This document shows positions 39,704 through 47,542 of a stretch of 49,298 bases of DNA, piece after piece. The number at the start of each line of letters is the position of its first letter. Position 1 is the first letter of the stretch. This stretch comes from Nocardiopsis prasina DSM 43845 (GTDB lineage Bacteria > Actinomycetota > Actinomycetes > Streptosporangiales > Streptosporangiaceae), in NCBI RefSeq assembly GCF_000341265.1, contig NZ_ANAE01000087.1, forward strand, positions 4,106 to 53,403, in the 5' to 3' direction. The notes beneath the pieces were generated by a model. That model had not been told where the DNA came from. It worked only from the letters and a program-made list of their open reading frames with translations, and searched no databases. A program made the position numbers and the translations under genes.

Positions 39704-40762
39704 TCAGTCCCCGGACCACCCCTCCGGGCGGGTGAACGCGCCGTGCAGGTCCACGTCGCGCTCGCTGGCGCCCGCACGCAGGGCCGCCAACCAGGCGGCG
39801 CCGCCCGACGTGCTCCCGGCCAGGAGCACCGGCGCGCCGGTCCCCATGGTGAGCTTGTGCGTCAGCGCCTCCCTCACCGGACCCGAACGGGTGAGCACGC
39901 CCCCGGACAGGACCACCGGCAGGTGCTCCCCGGGTACCCGCACCTGGTGCACGGACTGCGCCAGGTGACCGGCGGCGGCGTTCACGATCACCACGGCCGC
40001 CGGGTCGCCGACCAGGAACGCCTCCGAGACCAACGGAGCGAGCTCGGCGAGACTGATCGGCGGGGCCGCGGTGAGGGTGCGGGCGAAGTTGCGGGCGTGC
40101 TCCTCGGGCCACTGGTCGGGGCCGCTCGGCCGCTGACCGGGGATCACCCGCTTGGCCACCGTGCGGGCCAGGGGGCTGAGATCGCCGCCGCGACTTAACT
40201 GGCGCGCGGTCTCCCGGGCCGCCTGGTGGCCGATCCAGAACGCCGATCCCTCGTCGCCGATCAGCCAGCCCATGCCGTCCGCCGACCTGCCGCGGGTCCG
40301 GGCCTCGATCCGGGTGGCGATCGCCCCGGTCCCCGCGATGAGGATCGTGCCGTCGCGCTCGGAGGTCCCCGAGGCGAAGGCCACGGTGTCGTCCCCGGAG
40401 AACTCCTCACCGGTGGGGTTCAGCCCCGCCTTGGCGAGCGCCTTGTCCAACCGGGCGCGCACGCTGACGTCGCGCAGCCCGGAGTACCCGGCCAGCCCGA
40501 CCACGCTGGCGGCCACGGCGTCGCGTGCCCCGGGACCCGCCCGGTCCAGCGCGGAACCGATCGCCTCGGTCAGCCGCTCCGCGGCCACCTCGGGGCCGTG
40601 CGTGTTGGGGTTGGCGCCCCCGGACCTGGCCTCGCCCCGGCGCTCGCCGGTCAGTGTGGTCACCAGGGCACGGGTGGTGGTGCCCCCCGCGTCCACCCCG
40701 ACGACCAGCGTGGGGGAGGGGGAGGGGTTTCGTCGTGTCGTCACGACCAGAGCGTGCCCCAC
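39704..40762 (-). CDS. BadF/BadG/BcrA-family ATPase, N-acetylglucosamine kinase-like
   Basis: 352-residue ASKHA-fold kinase. The phosphate-1 motif is VVGVDAGGTTTRALV, and the adenosine/phosphate-2 regions include DDTVAFASG, ILIAGTGAIATR, and WLIGDEGSAFWIG; LSGGVLTRSG is near the end. This is the pattern of bacterial N-acetylglucosamine/muramate-type kinases in the BadF family rather than of benzoyl-CoA reductase activators. GTG 40762 is used; GTG 40744 is an equally possible start with no better ribosome site. It would phosphorylate an amino sugar salvaged from cell wall or chitin. Confidence 0.88.
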   Translation of the reverse strand: MGHALVVTTRRNPSPSPTLVVGVDAGGTTTRALVTTLTGERRGEARSGGANPNTHGPEVAAERLTEAIGSALDRAGPGARDAVAASVVGLAGYSGLRDVSVRARLDKALAKAGLNPTGEEFSGDDTVAFASGTSERDGTILIAGTGAIATRIEARTRGRSADGMGWLIGDEGSAFWIGHQAARETARQLSRGGDLSPLARTVAKRVIPGQRPSGPDQWPEEHARNFARTLTAAPPISLAELAPLVSEAFLVGDPAAVVIVNAAAGHLAQSVHQVRVPGEHLPVVLSGGVLTRSGPVREALTHKLTMGTGAPVLLAGSTSGGAAWLAALRAGASERDVDLHGAFTRPEGWSGD

Positions 40763-40824
40763 CCCCGCCCGCCTTACTCACACCGCCCCCGACTACGTCG
40801 CAGGAGGTCCTCACCACGCCCAAA

Positions 40825-40854
40825 ACCAGTGGCCGCGGGTTCGTGACCACTGGT
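40825..40854. promoter_or_regulatory. Inverted repeat upstream of the first Eis gene
   Basis: ACCAGTGG (40825-40832) and CCACTGGT (40847-40854) are a perfect 8-bp dyad with a 14-bp spacer, ending 11 bp before the ATG. Its position in the 103-bp divergent gap suggests an operator. Regulator unknown. Confidence 0.45.
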
Positions 40855-40865
40855 AAGCCTGAGTC

Positions 40866-42149
40866 ATGAGTGACAAGACGAGGGCGGACTCCTCCGCACC
40901 CCACCAGGGCTGGACCGTACGCCACACCGACGCCGAGGAATTCGCCCAGGCGGCCAGGGTCTTCGGGCAGAGCCTGCTGTTCCCGGAGGACGTCGACAGC
41001 CTGCTGGAGCGGATGAGACCGCTGCACGACGAGCTGGGCTACGAACGGGCCCTGATCGCCGTGGACGAGGCCGAGGGCGAGGTCATCGGCACCACCAACC
41101 ACTTCCCCTTCGAGATGACCATGCCGTCCGGCCGCGTCCCCGTGGCCGGGGTGACCGGCGTGGGGGTGTGGCCCACCCACCGCCGCAGGGGGGTGCTCAG
41201 CTCCCTCATGCGCCGCCAGCTCGCCGACATCCACGCGGCGGGCGTGCGCTACGCCGCGCTGTGGGCCTCCGAGGGGTCCATCTACGAGCGCTTCGGCTAC
41301 GGCAACGCCTGTACGGAACTGGACACGACCCTCACCCGCCCCTACGGCGCGCTGCGCGCCGAGGCGCCCCGCGACCCGGACCTGCGCGTGGTCCTGCGCG
41401 AACCGGAGCGGGTGCGTACCGACCTCGAACGCGTGCACGAGGCGGTCTGTGAGGTCCAGGTCGGCCAGTTCCGCCGCACCAAGCCCTGGTGGGACCGCGC
41501 GCTGTACGACGGCCCCGTCCGACGGGGCGACAAGGCCCCGCTGATGGCGGCCGTCGTGGGCGGCCCGGACGGGCCCCTCGGGTACGCCCTGTACCGGGTC
41601 AAGGCCAGGTGGGAGGAGGACGGCGCTCAAGGGGAGGCGCACGTCCAGGAGATCACCGCCACCACCCCCGCCGCCTGGGCCGCCCTGTTCGAGCACCTGT
41701 TCAGCCGGGACCTCGTCGCCAAGGTGTACTTCCCGTTCCTGCCCGTGGACTGCCCGCTCCACCACCTCCTCCCGGACCGTGGCCGTGCGGTGGCCAAGCA
41801 CTCCACCTCCCTGTGGGTGCGGCTGGTGGATCTGGCCGGGGCCCTCTCCGAGCGCCCCTACGCGGCGCCCTTCGAGGGGGTCGTGGCCGTCACCGACCGC
41901 TACGCGCCGTGGAACGCGGGACGGTGGCGGATCAAGGCCGACACCGACGGCGCCCGCGTGGAACTCACCGACGCGGACCCGGACCTGTCCCTGGACGTGT
42001 CCCACCTCGGCGCCGCGCACCTCGGCCAGACCACGCTCACCAGCTTCCGGCGCGCGGGCCTGATCACCGAGCACACCCCGGGCGCCGTGGCCCGTCTGGA
42101 CACGGCCCTGCACCGGATCGACGCACCCTTCTGCGGGGTCATCTTCTAG
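40866..42149 (+). CDS. Eis-type GNAT N-acetyltransferase (first copy)
   Basis: 427-residue three-domain acetyltransferase of the Eis family (two GNAT regions plus a sterol-carrier-like C-terminus). The acetyl-CoA loop is VWPTHRRRGV at 101-110. Tyr140 in SEGSIYERFGYG matches the catalytic general acid of Eis. The chain ends in Phe427 whose carboxylate, as in M. tuberculosis Eis, should act as base. Eis acetylates aminoglycosides and other amines at several positions and forms hexamers. The gene shares its general plan with the copy at 42825 but is clearly diverged. No clear Shine-Dalgarno sequence is seen. Confidence 0.92.
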   Translation: MSDKTRADSSAPHQGWTVRHTDAEEFAQAARVFGQSLLFPEDVDSLLERMRPLHDELGYERALIAVDEAEGEVIGTTNHFPFEMTMPSGRVPVAGVTGVGVWPTHRRRGVLSSLMRRQLADIHAAGVRYAALWASEGSIYERFGYGNACTELDTTLTRPYGALRAEAPRDPDLRVVLREPERVRTDLERVHEAVCEVQVGQFRRTKPWWDRALYDGPVRRGDKAPLMAAVVGGPDGPLGYALYRVKARWEEDGAQGEAHVQEITATTPAAWAALFEHLFSRDLVAKVYFPFLPVDCPLHHLLPDRGRAVAKHSTSLWVRLVDLAGALSERPYAAPFEGVVAVTDRYAPWNAGRWRIKADTDGARVELTDADPDLSLDVSHLGAAHLGQTTLTSFRRAGLITEHTPGAVARLDTALHRIDAPFCGVIF

Positions 42150-42478
42150 AGGGCCGATGGGATACGGGTGCCCTGGTCGAGTGAACTGTGCGCGCCGGGG
42201 CATCCCATCGTCCACCTGGACGGCGAGCGCGCGGTCCTCGTGAGCCCACCGGGCGTGGACGGGAGAGGCCGATGCCACGGTGGGTCGATGATCCGGCCCA
42301 TCGAGGTGAACCTCCGCGCCACGGTCCTTCCTCCGTTGGCCGGGCAACCGGGCCCCGGGCGACTCGCGGCCTGACTCACCTTGAGGTCACGTGAGGTGTT
42401 GTTGCAGGTGTTTTCATGCCTGTGTGGCGGGGGAACTCTGGGGCTGGAGGAACCCCGGAACGACCTTTGAGGAGACCG
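42150..42478. other. 329-bp intergenic region between Eis gene and small-peptide gene
   Basis: No coding frame that I trust. It begins with a possible terminator: CGATGGGAT (42155-42163) and ATCCCATCG (42202-42210) form a 9-bp stem directly after the Eis stop. The rest has no obvious promoter boxes, apart from the ribosome site TGAGGAG at 42468-42474 that serves the small peptide. Confidence 0.6.
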
Positions 42479-42628
42479 ATGCGCCGCATCATCACCGTGT
42501 TCGCCCTGATCGCTGCCCTGACCGCAGGGCTCTCCGCGCCGGCGGCCGCCGCCGGATCTCTCATCGGGATCGGGGTCGGGGGCAGCCTCGTCGGTCTGGT
42601 CAGTGATCCCATCAACGTCAGCCTCTGA
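42479..42628 (+). CDS. 49-residue exported hydrophobic peptide
   Basis: Small gene with a strong ribosome site (TGAGGAG, 8-10 nt before ATG 42479). The product has a classic Sec signal: positive MRR, hydrophobic IITVFALIAALTAGLSA, then an AxA cleavage site near PAAAA, leaving a ~24-residue mature peptide rich in Gly, Ser and Val (GSLIGIGVGGSLVGLVSDP). There is no Cys, so it is not lasso- or lantibiotic-like by obvious signs. The repeat of GS-L-(I/V)-G in the mature part suggests a beta-forming or surface-active peptide, distantly like chaplin-type small proteins, but lacking the chaplin motif. Followed by a hairpin. Function unknown. Confidence 0.72.
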   Translation: MRRIITVFALIAALTAGLSAPAAAAGSLIGIGVGGSLVGLVSDPINVSL

Positions 42629-42658
42629 CCCGAACGCGTCCTGTGCGCAACGGTGAAA

Positions 42659-42691
42659 GGGACCCCGCTAGAACACGTGGGGTGGGGTCCC
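42659..42691 (+). terminator. Stem-loop after the small-peptide gene
   Basis: GGGACCCC (42659-42666) pairs with GGGGTCCC (42684-42691) around a 17-nt loop, starting about 30 bp after the peptide stop. A plausible terminator isolating the peptide gene from the second Eis gene. Confidence 0.6.
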
Positions 42692-42824
42692 GGGGCCGGT
42701 TCGCCTCTTCACACGCTTGTGTCGTGCGCCGCGTAAATCCGCTGGCTGCCCTCCCCAGCCGACTGGTAGAACGAGCCCACGCTGGTTGATCGGGCGCGGG
42801 ACGCACATCGGAGGGAACGACGAC

Positions 42825-44129
42825 ATGGACGAGGCCGCCTTGGGACGTGACTGGAGCATTCGCTCCGGTGGCGAGGACGACTTCCCCGCTGTCGTCGAGA
42901 CCGTGGGGGAGGCACTCGTGGTCTCCGATGACCGTGCCACCTCATTGGCACGTCTCACACCGCTGCTGGCCGAAGACGACTTCGGGCGCCTGCTGGTGGC
43001 CATCGAGTCAGGCCGATCCGAACGGGACGCTGAGGACGAACGTGCCGTCAGGGACGGCCGGGTCATCGGCTCGGTCAACGCGTTCTCCTTCCGGATGACG
43101 CTCCCTGGTGGCTCCCGGCCGGTCGCGGGGATCACCGGGGTCGGCGTGTGGCCCACCCGCCGTCGCCAGGGTGTGCTCACGGCCCTGATCCGCCGCCAGC
43201 TCGCGGACATCCGCGACCGGGGCGAGAACCTCGCGATCCTGTGGGCCTCCGAGGGCTCTATCTACGGCCGCTTCGGCTATGGTCCCGCCAACAGCGAGTA
43301 CAAGGGCGAACTGGCCTACGCCCACGCTCGCCTGCGCCCCGACGCGCCTCGCGGCGCCGATCTCTCCGTGGAGCTCGTCCGCGCCTCGCGGGCCCGTTCG
43401 GACCTGGAGCGCGTCCACGCAGCCGCGACCGCTCGGCAGGTCGGTCGACTCCAGCGCTCCCCGGCGTTCTGGGAGCGCGCTCTGGCGGACACCCCCGACG
43501 CCCGCGCGGGGAGGAGTTCTCTCAAGGCGGCCGTGGTACACGGTCCGGAAGGACCACTGGGGTACGCGCTCCACCGCACCCGGGACCGCTGGGAGAACGC
43601 CAACCCCTGCGCCCGACTGCACGTGGAGGAGGCTGTGGCCACCACACCGAAGGCCTGGACCGCCCTGTACGAGCACCTGTTCAGCCGGGACCTCGTCACC
43701 CAGCTGGTCTTCGAGAGCATGGCGCAGGACGACCCGCTCCATTTCCTGCTCGCGGATCCCAAGCGGCTGGTCACCCGGTTCGACGACTCCCTGTGGGTGC
43801 GGCTGGTGGACGTGCCCGGGGCCCTCGCGGAGCGCTCCTACGCCGTCCCGGCGGACGTGGTCCTGGAGGTCTCGGACCGGCACGCGCCCTGGAACGAGGG
43901 CCGCTGGAGGCTGCGCGCGGACCGGAACGGAGCCACCTGCGAACGCACCTCGCGGGCCCCGGACCTGTCGCTGGACGTGTCCCACCTGGGCGCCGTCCAT
44001 CTGGGCGCGAACACCCTTTCCGGCTACCTGCGCACCGGGCTGATCACCGAACACACCCCGGGATCGGTGTTCGGCCTGGACACGGCCCTCTTCCGGCCTG
44101 AGGCCCCCTTCTGCGATCAGGGCTTCTGA
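42825..44129 (+). CDS. Eis-type GNAT N-acetyltransferase (second copy)
   Basis: 434-residue Eis-family acetyltransferase paralogous to the gene at 40866. Shared landmarks are VWPTRRRQGVLTALIRRQLADI (AcCoA loop), Tyr147 in SEGSIYGRFGYG, EHLFSRDLV and LSLDVSHLGAVHLG, with a C-terminal Phe434. ATG 42825 is preceded by GGAGGGA with 8 nt spacing, a better signal than any upstream start. It carries a ~20-residue insertion-like acidic stretch (SGRSERDAEDERAVRDG) absent from the first copy. It may act on different amines; aminoglycoside modification is possible. Confidence 0.92.
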   Translation: MDEAALGRDWSIRSGGEDDFPAVVETVGEALVVSDDRATSLARLTPLLAEDDFGRLLVAIESGRSERDAEDERAVRDGRVIGSVNAFSFRMTLPGGSRPVAGITGVGVWPTRRRQGVLTALIRRQLADIRDRGENLAILWASEGSIYGRFGYGPANSEYKGELAYAHARLRPDAPRGADLSVELVRASRARSDLERVHAAATARQVGRLQRSPAFWERALADTPDARAGRSSLKAAVVHGPEGPLGYALHRTRDRWENANPCARLHVEEAVATTPKAWTALYEHLFSRDLVTQLVFESMAQDDPLHFLLADPKRLVTRFDDSLWVRLVDVPGALAERSYAVPADVVLEVSDRHAPWNEGRWRLRADRNGATCERTSRAPDLSLDVSHLGAVHLGANTLSGYLRTGLITEHTPGSVFGLDTALFRPEAPFCDQGF

Positions 44130-44227
44130 CGGGGGCCCTCGGGAAGGGAGGCGAGTCGGCCTCCACCGCGGGGGACGGGCATGGCACGATCGGGGGTGGA
44201 CTCCGTAGCCGAACACCGGGGAGAGCG

Positions 44228-44686
44228 ATGACCGCCAGTGGCGTACTCCAGGGCGAGTACGAGCCGAGTTCGTCGAAGTTCGTCCGAGACCAGGTGGAGC
44301 TCTACGAGCGCACCGGTGGTCAGGAGGGCAACACGCTGATGGACACCGGCATGCCGGTGATCATCCTGAGCACACGCGGCCGCAGCAGCGGAAAGGTCCG
44401 CAAGTCCGCCCTCATGCGGGTGGAGCACGACGGCGCCTACGCGGTGATCGGCTCCCAGGGCGGGGCGCCCCAGGACCCCGCGTGGGTGGCCAACCTGCGG
44501 GCGGCCCCCGACGAGGTCGCGCTCCAGGACGGCCCCACCCCCTTCGCCGCCCGCGTCCGGGAAGTCCAGGGCGAGGAGCGGCAGCGGTGGTGGGACCGCG
44601 CCGTGGAGGCCTACCCGCCCTACGCCGACTACCAGAAGAAGACGGACCGGGTCATCCCCGTGTTCGTGGTCGAACGAACCGGCTGA
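44228..44686 (+). CDS. Deazaflavin (F420)-dependent nitroreductase/quinone-reductase-like protein
   Basis: 152-residue split-beta-barrel flavin/deazaflavin enzyme of the Ddn family. Characteristic segments are PVIILSTRGRSSGKVRKSALMRVEH, YAVIGSQGGAPQDPAWVANLRA and FAARVREVQGEERQRWW. Members reduce quinones, nitroimidazoles and similar electrophiles with F420H2. ATG 44228 follows GGGGAGAG. The gene stands alone, ended by a bidirectional terminator. F420 use is expected for the family but not proven here. Confidence 0.9.
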   Translation: MTASGVLQGEYEPSSSKFVRDQVELYERTGGQEGNTLMDTGMPVIILSTRGRSSGKVRKSALMRVEHDGAYAVIGSQGGAPQDPAWVANLRAAPDEVALQDGPTPFAARVREVQGEERQRWWDRAVEAYPPYADYQKKTDRVIPVFVVERTG

Positions 44687-44692
44687 CTCCGG

Positions 44693-44721
44693 GCCGGCGC
44701 CCCTCCCGGAGGGGCGCCGGC
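44693..44721. terminator. Bidirectional terminator
   Basis: A perfect 12-bp stem (half-site GCCGGCGCCCCT at 44693-44704 with 44710-44721) and a 5-nt loop sit between the convergent stops at 44686 and 44725, followed by TTCT. Confidence 0.85.
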
Positions 44722-44724
44722 TTC

Positions 44725-45789
44725 TCAGGTCAGTGCGCTGACCAGGCGGTCCACGTCCTCATCCGTGTTGTACAGGTGGAACCCCACCCTGAGCCGACCG
44801 TCCCGGACGGCGGCGGCGATCCCCGCCTCACCGAGGCGTTCGGCCGTCCCCTCCGGCACGGGGAGCGACACGATCGCCGAACCGGTGCCCTCCAGTCCCA
44901 TCGCGTCGCGGAACCGGTCGGCCAGGGCGACGTCGTGCTCGTGCACCGTCTGCGGTCCGACCTCCGCGAGCAGGTCCAGGCCCGGTGCCAGACCGATCCA
45001 CGCGGGCCACACGGGGGCCAGGTCCAGGCGTCGCGCCCCCGAGGCCAGCCGCAGCGGCCCACCGTAGAGCGCGTCCCACGGCTCCGCCCCCGCGTACCAG
45101 CCGGGCGCCAGGGGAGAGAGTGCGGCCAGGGCCTCGTCGGTCCCGGTGAGGAAGGCCGCCCCGCGCGGTCCCAGCAGCCACTTGTAGGTGCTGCACACGA
45201 CATAGTCCACGCCGTCCAGGGGAACGGGCAGCCACCCCGCCGACTGGCTGGTGTCGAGCAGGAGGCGGGCACCGTGGTCGGCGCACGCGGCGCGCAGGTC
45301 CTGGAGCGGGGCGATCAGCCCGGTGGCCGACTGCACGGCCGCGACCGCCACCAGGGTGGTGCTCGGGCCGACCTCGTCGGGCAGGCGCTCCAAGGGCACT
45401 TCGCGGACCCGGACGCCGTCCGCCTGCCGGGCCATCAGCGGGAAGACCACCGAGGTGAACTCCCCCTCGGCGAGCAGGACCTCCGAGCCGGGCGGCAGGC
45501 TCGCGGCGACCGTCCCGACGAACTGCGAGGTGTGGGTGCCCACGGCGACCCGGTCGGCGTCGACCCCCGCCAGCCGGGCGTAGGTGGAGCGCGCGGCGTC
45601 GACGACCCCGTCGACGGAGCCGGGGGAGAACCGCCCGGAGGCCACTTCCCGGAGGTTGCGCTCCAGGTCCTGCCGGGCCCGGTGGGTCAACAGACCGTGG
45701 GTGGCGGAGTTGAGGTAGGTGCCCTCGGGTGAGAACTGGCTCTGGGCCTGCTTGAGGCGCGTGCGTGCGGTCTGGTCCATGTTCCGCAT
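44725..45789 (-). CDS. Class V aminotransferase-fold PLP enzyme
   Basis: 354-residue PLP enzyme of the class V aminotransferase/cysteine desulfurase fold. Lys in CSTYKWLLGPRG binds PLP; LLLDTSQSAGWLPV contains the conserved Asp; TYLNSATHGLL is the N-terminal signature and GTHTSQFVGTVAASL the phosphate loop. No desulfurase-type mobile Cys loop is obvious, so it may be an aminotransferase, epimerase-like or kynureninase-like enzyme. The start is uncertain: ATG 45789 or ATG 45780, neither with a strong ribosome site. Substrate unknown. Confidence 0.87.
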   Translation of the reverse strand: MRNMDQTARTRLKQAQSQFSPEGTYLNSATHGLLTHRARQDLERNLREVASGRFSPGSVDGVVDAARSTYARLAGVDADRVAVGTHTSQFVGTVAASLPPGSEVLLAEGEFTSVVFPLMARQADGVRVREVPLERLPDEVGPSTTLVAVAAVQSATGLIAPLQDLRAACADHGARLLLDTSQSAGWLPVPLDGVDYVVCSTYKWLLGPRGAAFLTGTDEALAALSPLAPGWYAGAEPWDALYGGPLRLASGARRLDLAPVWPAWIGLAPGLDLLAEVGPQTVHEHDVALADRFRDAMGLEGTGSAIVSLPVPEGTAERLGEAGIAAAVRDGRLRVGFHLYNTDEDVDRLVSALT

Positions 45790-45856
45790 GCTCACAGGCG
45801 CGGTGGGGTGGGACAAGGGCCACTTCACCGAGATTGGACTCTTTCCGCCGTCGGGT

Positions 45857-46693
45857 TCAGTCCGGGGCGCTGACCTGTTCCCTCAGGCGGGCGAGCCATT
45901 GCGCGCCGCACCGACGGCCGTCGGGGAACTGGTCGTCCCGGTCCCAGCGCCAGGCCGTGATCATCGCCAGCACGAGGAGTCGGCACGCACGCAGCAGTTC
46001 GGGGTCGGTACCCGGGTAGTGGGCGGCGACCTCGTCGGGGGCGTGGGCGAGGTCGAACTCCACCGGCCCGCGGCAGCAGGTCTCCAGGTCGACGAAGAGC
46101 GGTCCCACGGCGGTGGCGAGCAGGTTGCCGGGGTGCGGCTCGCCGTGCAGGAGCTGTTCCGGTGCGCCGTGCCCGGTGACCTCTCGTTCGAGGTCGTCCA
46201 GGGCCCGAGCGAGCAGTTCCCGGTCCGGCGCGGTCAGTTCCGGGGTGCGGTCGCGGTCGGCGACGAGGCCCCGCGCCCTGGCGACGCGGTCGGTGAACCG
46301 GGGCGAGGGGTGGTCGACCGCGCGCATGCCGTGGTGCAGGCGGGCGAGCGCGTCGGCGTAGTCGGGTGGGGGAACCTTCGTGGCGGGCACCGGCGCGTGG
46401 TGGGTCCACAGCGTGACCTCGAAGCCGTCGCGTTCGTGGACGCCGGGGGTCACGCGGGGGTCGAGCGCGGCCACGGGGCTCCCGGTGGCGGCGAGCCGCA
46501 GGGCGAGTTCGACCTCGTACCGCGCCACGCCGTGCTCCGCCGGAGCCACCCGGGCCAGGACGTCGCAGGGCAGCAGGCGCAGGGTGAGCCTGTTCGAGTC
46601 GTGGAGGACGACCGCTTCGTCGGCGTCCAGCCCGAGGGAGGTGGCGACGGAGGTGGCGGCGGCCACCGCCCGCCCGAACTGCGGCTCCCGCAT
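45857..46693 (-). CDS. Aminoglycoside phosphotransferase (APH)-family kinase-like protein
   Basis: 278-residue protein-kinase-fold enzyme. The catalytic loop is LLHGEPHPGNLL (usually HGDxxxxN; here Glu replaces the catalytic Asp). The metal segment is FVDLETCCRGP. Family members phosphorylate aminoglycosides, homoserine, choline or other small alcohols, and the Asp to Glu change makes the activity uncertain. ATG 46693. It lies on the same strand as the MarR gene, which starts 589 bp upstream, with 49 bp between them. Possible antibiotic-resistance role cannot be claimed. Confidence 0.82.
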   Translation of the reverse strand: MREPQFGRAVAAATSVATSLGLDADEAVVLHDSNRLTLRLLPCDVLARVAPAEHGVARYEVELALRLAATGSPVAALDPRVTPGVHERDGFEVTLWTHHAPVPATKVPPPDYADALARLHHGMRAVDHPSPRFTDRVARARGLVADRDRTPELTAPDRELLARALDDLEREVTGHGAPEQLLHGEPHPGNLLATAVGPLFVDLETCCRGPVEFDLAHAPDEVAAHYPGTDPELLRACRLLVLAMITAWRWDRDDQFPDGRRCGAQWLARLREQVSAPD

Positions 46694-46742
46694 CGTGGTG
46701 GGTCCTCTCTACGTGTGCCGTCCCGGCCTGCTGGGGGAGGAG

Positions 46743-47282
46743 TCAGTTGCGGAACTTGGCCTGCGCGTCGGTGGACCCGGCCATCAGTTTGTTGAGCAGG
46801 CGGACCAGCTCAAGGCGCTCCTCGGGTTCGAGGGCCTCCGCCCAGGCGCTCTCCCGGCGGTTGTGGGCGCGGAAGACCCCCAGGATCGCTCCGTACCCGG
46901 ACTCGGTGAGGCTGAGCTGGAGGGCGCGGCGGTCGTGCGTGGCGCGTTCGCGGGTGAGCAGGCCGTCGCGTTCGAGGGTGTTGAGCAGGGCGGACAGCGC
47001 GGCGCGGCTCATGCCGGAGATCTCGGCGGTGGTCTTGGCCTCCATGGGTCCGGCCAGCCAGAGGGCGAAGAGCACCCGGAACCCCGGCCAGGTCCATCCC
47101 CGGGGGCGGTGGACGGAGGACTCCAGGTCGTAGACCACCATGCTCGTCGCCCTGTTGAGGGTCAGGACCATGCGCATGGCCTCGGCGTTGACCGTGGGGA
47201 GTTCCCGTTCGGCCTTGTGCACCGCGTAGTCCACGAACGACCAGAAGGTGAGCTCGTCAGGGGGTGCCGTGTTGTGAGTCAC
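46743..47282 (-). CDS. MarR-family transcriptional regulator
   Basis: 179-residue MarR regulator. The winged HTH is FRVLFALWLAGPMEAKTTAEISGMSRAALSALLNTLERDGLLTRERATHDRRALQLSLTESG. The GTG 47282 start has no Shine-Dalgarno sequence, but TAGGCT lies exactly 7 nt upstream, suggesting a leaderless transcript. It faces the metallo-beta-lactamase-fold and FAD monooxygenase genes and probably controls them, together with itself, through the dyads in the 260-bp gap. Confidence 0.9.
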   Translation of the reverse strand: MTHNTAPPDELTFWSFVDYAVHKAERELPTVNAEAMRMVLTLNRATSMVVYDLESSVHRPRGWTWPGFRVLFALWLAGPMEAKTTAEISGMSRAALSALLNTLERDGLLTRERATHDRRALQLSLTESGYGAILGVFRAHNRRESAWAEALEPEERLELVRLLNKLMAGSTDAQAKFRN

Positions 47283-47409
47283 GCCGACCAGCCTAGTACG
47301 GGGCGGGTTCGGTGTTCGTCCCCTCGTGACTTCTCCGTCGCTGCCCGGTCGCTCTCCGTTGAGGGAGGTTCGGCCCGTGACATGAAGGGCACGGCGAGTA
47401 GCCTGTTGG

Positions 47410-47497
47410 GGTGATCTGCATCACCACCCCGGTGGACGTGGGCCTCTTGGCCCTGTGGCGTGGAGCACGTTATGGTCTGGTTCATCAAACGTTTGAT
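47410..47497 (+). promoter_or_regulatory. Promoter and dyads between MarR and the MBL-fold gene
   Basis: TTGGCC (47447-47452) and TATGGT (47471-47476) are 18 bp apart. Just downstream is the perfect palindrome ATCAAACGTTTGAT (47484-47497), around the expected transcription start. A second dyad, GGTGAT-N4-ATCACC, lies upstream at 47410-47425. Both are candidate MarR sites; the first would block the promoter directly. Confidence 0.65.
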
Positions 47498-47542
47498 CAT
47501 TTGGGCGGCGGCAGTCGCCCGCGACGAGTGAAGGGTCTGACC

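Noticed and set aside
40407..42347. 646-codon minus-strand frame opposite the first Eis gene
   Set aside because: It spans the Eis gene and its terminator; composition is that of an antisense shadow.
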